A stretch of DNA of 34,654 nt from UBA5738 sp049641805. GTDB taxonomy: Bacteria; Patescibacteriota; Minisyncoccia; Minisyncoccales; UBA5738. The stretch is taken from positions 1-34,654 of the forward strand of contig JBARNX010000054.1 in NCBI GenBank assembly GCA_049641805.1, read 5' to 3'. The position numbers and the translations under genes were made by a program. The notes below the pieces were generated by a model. The model had not been told where the DNA came from. It searched no databases and saw nothing but the letters and a program-made list of their open reading frames with translations. Shown here in pieces: positions 32,006 to 34,654 of this stretch. Within the stretch, counting starts at the first letter, position 1. Every line of letters begins with the position of its first letter.

Positions 32006-32341
32006 ATGAATAAAATCGCAATATCGTTTCTATCGGTACTTACTTTTTTATCGTTGATAGCGGCGGGATATTTTTTAATAAAATACCCTTTCGACATTCC
32101 GATTTTTGGCGGGTATAGGAAGGCGGGCCTTGTTACGATCTTGTGCGCTTTCGTCGCGCTTGGTTTTGGTATACAGTTTCTGCGCAATCCAGCGGTTTAT
32201 TCTCAGAGGCGGCCGTCGGCGTCCAAGTTGAAACCGTCTCGTTTTATATATATAGCCATTGCTGCGATTTGGGTTGTTGTTTTGATTTATACTTTAATTT
32301 ACGGCATTATTCCGGCAATCATTTGGTCGTTGCAAAACTGA
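32006..32341 (+). CDS. Small multipass membrane protein, function unknown
   Basis: A 111-aa protein with helices at about 6-27, 40-59 and 80-104. The loop between the second and third is basic (QRRPSASKLKPSR). No motif recognised. It lies between the two copies of the 42-bp repeat, like a cassette. Confidence 0.6.
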   Translation: MNKIAISFLSVLTFLSLIAAGYFLIKYPFDIPIFGGYRKAGLVTILCAFVALGFGIQFLRNPAVYSQRRPSASKLKPSRFIYIAIAAIWVVVLIYTLIYGIIPAIIWSLQN

Positions 32342-32484
32342 GACGACTCCGGGTTTTGGCTGGGGTTGGGAAGCTATAGAATATGTGCCGATTTTATTCA
32401 TCCGCCCTTAAACATTATTATAAACAGAAATAGTGAATCGCAGTAAGTGATAAAGATCAATAAAGTAAATTTGGCGCCGTGCGC

Positions 32485-32526
32485 TATTGCATCAAACAGG
32501 TGCGAAGATCGATTGCCAGACGACCC
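32485..32526 (+). repeat. 42-bp direct repeat, copy 2
   Basis: See copy 1 (31854-31895). It is followed by an imperfect long hairpin (32533-32581). The copies are 631 bp apart. Confidence 0.85.
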
Positions 32527-32532
32527 CATTTG

Positions 32533-32581
32533 CCCGTTATTATAACTTGCTTGTTTTTAAGCAAAGTTTGGAATAATCGGG
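32533..32581. terminator. Long imperfect hairpin downstream of the broken - strand ORF
   Basis: CCCGTTATTATAACTTGCTT pairs with AAGCAAAGTTTGGAATAATCGGG with few mismatches; the loop is GTTTTT. It may end transcription of the - strand frame at 32612. Confidence 0.5.
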
Positions 32582-32611
32582 TCGGTATCGCGTTAATGAT
32601 TTTCTTGTCTT

Positions 32612-32908
32612 TTATATTATCCAGTCTTCGGGTTTGGTTTTGTTGAGTTTGACCATGAAAAGCAAAATCATAAAATACTGCTCGCCTTCAAACAAATTTA
32701 TCCTTTCACCCAATGCTTGATAATTATCGGTGATAAAATACCGCCAGCTATCTTCTCTGGATATTTTAGGATTAAGATAAATTCGATTATTTTCCGTGTC
32801 CGCCGGTTCCAGAGTCTTCTTTTTGGCTTTTCACCTAACCAACGGGCACTTTCCGCGCTTAAAATAAGGGTTCGCGAATTTTTGCAATTGTCTGATTTTT
32901 GGTTTCAT
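32612..32908 (-). pseudogene. 98-codon gene broken by an in-frame TGA
   Basis: Starting at ATG 32908 the frame reads MKPKIRQLQKFANPYFKRGK…CPLVR, then TGA (32833-32831, codon 26). It continues in the same frame for 72 codons as plausible protein (…ISREDSWRYFITDNYQALGERI…FEGEQYFMILLFMVKLNK…) to TAA 32612. Codon choice and amino acid composition are protein-like on both sides. TGA is a normal stop elsewhere in the window, so this is best read as a nonsense-mutated small gene. Alternatives are readthrough or a second gene starting later. Family not recognised. Confidence 0.45.
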
Positions 32909-33044
32909 AGTTTATCGTTGTCCCGTTATGTGTTTTCCCATTTTACACTTTTTCAAAAGTGATGGAAGCAGAAAGGTTTTTCGGTTAAAAAATGCGGTTC
33001 AAATTGACAAAAATTTCAATTCATAGTACATAGATTCATTGGAT

Positions 33045-33098
33045 TAAGGGTAGTGTCAAGATTTTAAATTCATTTTTTAAATTTTAACACTATCCTTA
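33045..33098. repeat. Terminal-inverted-repeat-like palindrome
   Basis: TAAGGGTAGTGTCAAGATTT (33045-33064) and AAATTTTAACACTATCCTTA (33079-33098) are reverse complements at 17 of 20 positions, with a 14-nt centre. The 'GTAGTGTcAAg' ends look like transposon terminal repeats, possibly of the IS256/mutator kind (uncertain). No transposase is present inside. Confidence 0.6.
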
Positions 33099-33430
33099 AT
33101 GCCTGATTGGTGCAGGGCTTGTCTTGAGGATAGGAGATAGTATCGGATGTATGGCCCGCGGCAAATATGTACACATATTCTGTCGCTAAAATAAATGACT
33201 GCAGTTCTTTGCTTTGGCCAGCCCCCCTAAGATTTGACCTGATAGAGGTATCGCGGTGATGATAGGCCCCCGCGTACTTCCCGCCAATCAGCGGGATGTA
33301 GAACAAACACGGCAAGTGCCGAAAACATTTTCCCTATCTCATAGGAGATACGGGATTTCAAGGAGTGGATACCCTCAGGGTTTAAACCACTCCTCCCCAT
33401 TATAAATTTCACCCGCCCCAAAAGGGCGGT
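33099..33430. other. Unassigned stretch with hairpins and short open frames
   Basis: No credible gene. Perfect or near-perfect hairpins occur: CCCGC-CAATCA-GCGGG (about 33281-33296), AGGAGTGG/CCACTCCT (33361-33368/33387-33394) with an inner ACCC/GGGT pair, and CGCCCC-AAA-AGGGCG (about 33414-33428). Two overlapping - strand open frames (33070-33315 and 33227-33421) read partly protein-like but change frame and run into the inverted repeat. It may be a degenerate mobile element. Confidence 0.3.
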
Positions 33431-33436
33431 TTAAGT

Positions 33437-33595
33437 TTAAGCCGAGGCCAGTTTTAGCTCGTTAATTGCCTTGATTTTGAACATTAAGCTTTCGATATAA
33501 TTCCGGTCTTCAAGTATCTTAATTAACTGCGTTATAATACCATTTGGTACGCGACCCAGTTGATGAGCAATTAGCGATGGGTTGATGAGTATAAT
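33437..33595 (-). pseudogene. C-terminal gene fragment cut by the IS element
   Basis: The - strand frame ending at TAA 33437 gives 'NPSLIAHQLGRVPNGIITQLIKILEDRNYIESLMF' and a helical tail 'INELKLASA'. It looks like the C-terminus of a soluble helical protein whose upstream part is lost at the IS3 boundary near 33595. Length too short to name. Confidence 0.35.
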
Positions 33596-33653
33596 GGTCT
33601 GAAGAAACTGGACACGGATTTGGCAGAAAACAGATGGAAAGATATGATTAAAT

Positions 33654-33947
33654 ATGACCAAGAAAACGCCTCAAGAAAAAGCGCAAGTTGCGTTAGCCGC
33701 CATTAAAGAAGAAAAAACAATGGCGCAAATCAGCTCCGATTTTCAGGCGCATCCCACTCAAATCGGGTTATGGAAAAAACAGGCAATCGATAATTTGCCC
33801 GAATTGTTCAAAGACAAACGAAAAAAGGAAAAGGAAGATTCCGCCGGCCGCCAGGCCGAGCTGGACAATCTCTACAAAATAATCGGCCAGCGCGACGCCG
33901 AATTGGATTGGCTTAAAAAAAAATTGCAAATCTTTAAACCGCAGTGA
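33654..33947 (+). CDS. IS3-family transposase OrfA
   Basis: A 97-aa DNA-binding part of the transposase. The helix-turn-helix of the IS3 OrfA type is 'EKAQVALAAIKEEKTMAQISSDFQAHPTQIGLWKKQAI' (about 8-45), followed by a leucine-zipper/coiled coil (about 66-95, 'ELDNLYKIIGQRDAELDWLKKKL'). ATG 33654. Near its 3' end the gene contains a run of nine A (33915-33923), encoding Lys-Lys-Lys, where frameshifting to OrfB is likely. Confidence 0.9.
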   Translation: MTKKTPQEKAQVALAAIKEEKTMAQISSDFQAHPTQIGLWKKQAIDNLPELFKDKRKKEKEDSAGRQAELDNLYKIIGQRDAELDWLKKKLQIFKPQ

Positions 33948-34654
33948 GCGGGTTTCACTGCTCGATGAAAACAACAAAACCATCTGCTTAAAAAGGCAAT
34001 GCCAGTTATTGGGAATTTCCCGCTCCAGCATTTATTACCAACCGGCGCCGGTCAGCGAAGAAGACAAAAAGATAATGGATTTGATCGATGCGATCTATAC
34101 CGCTTGCCCGTTCTACGGCAGCCGCAGAATCAAATACGAATTAAACCGAACGCACCAAATTCCCATTGGCCGGGGCCATACCCGGACGCTGATGGAAACC
34201 ATGGGTCTTGAAGCCATTTACCCGAAAAAGAAGCTTAATTTAAGCTCAAAAGATAATGAGAACAAAATCTATCCCTACTTGCTCGGCGGCTTGAAAATCA
34301 ATCACCCCAACCAAGTCTGGGGGACGGATATTACCTATGTCCGATTGGAAACCGGCTTTGCTTATTTGGTCGCCATCATCGATTGGTTCAGCCGTTATGT
34401 GGTTAATTGGAAATTATCAAACAGTTTGGAAATCGAGTTTTGCCTAGAGTGTTTGCAAGAAGCTTTGGCCAATAGCCGAGCAATGCCCGAAATTGTAAAT
34501 TCCGACCAAGGTAGCCATTTTACCAGCCCGAAATTTACCGGCATTTTGGAAGCCGAAAAAATCCAAATTTCTATGGACGGCCGCGGCCGGTGCATGGACA
34601 ATATTTTTACCGAGAGATTGTGGCGTACGGTAAAACAGGAAAACATTTATTTAA
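33907..34654 (+). CDS. IS3-family transposase OrfB (DDE), incomplete at the window end
   Basis: An rve-type DDE transposase in the +1 frame relative to orfA. 'SERVSLLDENN…CQLLGISRSSIYYQP' (HTH_21 region) and 'YGSRRIKYELNR' are followed by the catalytic domain: 'VWGTDITYVRLETGFAYLVA' (first D), 'EIVNSDQGSHFTS' (second D) and 'FTERLWRTVKQE' (catalytic E). The frame is open from 33883 but has no ATG, GTG or TTG before 34072. ATT 33907 is a possible start, as described for OrfB of IS911. More likely OrfAB is made by frameshift or slippage on the A9 run. The gene continues beyond 34654. Confidence 0.88.
   Translation, partial: MGLKKNCKSLNRSERVSLLDENNKTICLKRQCQLLGISRSSIYYQPAPVSEEDKKIMDLIDAIYTACPFYGSRRIKYELNRTHQIPIGRGHTRTLMETMGLEAIYPKKKLNLSSKDNENKIYPYLLGGLKINHPNQVWGTDITYVRLETGFAYLVAIIDWFSRYVVNWKLSNSLEIEFCLECLQEALANSRAMPEIVNSDQGSHFTSPKFTGILEAEKIQISMDGRGRCMDNIFTERLWRTVKQENIYL

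Larger units (their letters stand above)
33595..34654 (+). mobile_element. IS3-family insertion sequence, right part beyond the window
   Basis: The left end is probably near 'TGGTCTGAAGAAACTGGACAC' (33595 onward), a TG-starting IR similar to other IS3 elements. It contains orfA and orfB; the right end is not in the window. The exact left end cannot be fixed without the right inverted repeat. Confidence 0.8.

Noticed and set aside
31854..32526. Integron attC sites
   Set aside because: The 42-bp repeats lack the paired R'/R'' boxes (GTTRRRY/RYYYAAC) expected in attC, and no integron integrase is in view.
32831..32833. UGA recoded as glycine (Gracilibacteria/SR1 code)
   Set aside because: ligA, the SNase gene and the first partial gene end at TGA in sensible positions, so TGA is a stop here.
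32717..32962. 81-codon + strand open frame
   Set aside because: It lies antisense to the protein-like - strand frame 32612-32908, which has better amino acid composition.
33070..33421. Two overlapping - strand open frames that read partly protein-like
   Set aside because: They switch frame, have TTG starts only for the longer one, cover several hairpins and run into an inverted repeat, so I kept this as an unassigned stretch.
1..34654. CRISPR arrays or cas genes
   Set aside because: No regularly spaced repeats and no Cas-like proteins were seen anywhere in the window.

Overview
The window looks like a piece of a Candidate Phyla Radiation (Patescibacteria) chromosome. This is inferred from gene content and style, not from any search. 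There is a lone, streamlined type IV pilus locus with several large minor prepilins, a secreted protein with repeated 'AWS-NIGW-SFN' motifs, weak or absent Shine-Dalgarno sequences, tRNAs without encoded CCA, and several small protein families that I associate with CPR genomes. TGA ends ordinary genes here (for example ligA and the nuclease gene at 30355), so the UGA-to-Gly code of Gracilibacteria/SR1 does not apply.

Region 1 (1-19.8 kb) is core-like, fairly GC-rich and almost entirely + strand. It holds the tail of an unknown gene, a secreted NIGW-repeat protein, RNase Y (rny) with a strong terminator, a small prepilin pair, NAD-dependent DNA ligase (ligA) and two - strand tRNAs (Gly-UCC, Pro-UGG). 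Then come a membrane histidine kinase, a single-domain response regulator and the pilus operon: pilB, a membrane-anchored HTH protein, pilC, three minor prepilin-like proteins, pilM, pilN, pilO and a small membrane protein in the pilP position. Two of these transcription units have a perfect TATAAT exactly 6 nt before the ATG, which implies leaderless mRNAs. One prepilin starts with a 4 x 7-bp tandem repeat inside its coding sequence, which could make it phase-variable.

Region 2 (19.8-23.8 kb) is a recombination hotspot. It has an HTH/endonuclease-like gene, tRNA-Arg(UCU), tRNA-His(GUG) and a tightly overlapping five-gene - strand operon ending in a large serine recombinase whose stop codon lies inside the tRNA-His 3' end. 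A 12-bp near-repeat of the tRNA-Arg 3' end lies just beyond the other end of this operon.

Region 3 (23.8-34.65 kb) is AT-richer accessory DNA. It carries a sigma-region-2-like protein with an unfamiliar C-terminal part, a run of small membrane proteins, a double zinc-ribbon protein, a histidine phosphatase, and a DUF2726-type nuclease followed by a membrane-anchored staphylococcal-nuclease/sunset-domain protein. It also has two promoter-driven, strongly structured RNA candidates (about 24987-25165 and 26932-27157) and a 48-aa gene whose start codon is buried in a hairpin that competes with a long-range anti-sequestering stem. Further right are a 42-bp direct repeat, a minus-strand ORF broken by TGA, terminal-inverted-repeat-like sequence, and an IS3-family element running off the window end.

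The most novel material is the RNA structure in region 3 (two unassigned ncRNA candidates and one putative translational switch), followed by the serine-recombinase module and its possible att sites.
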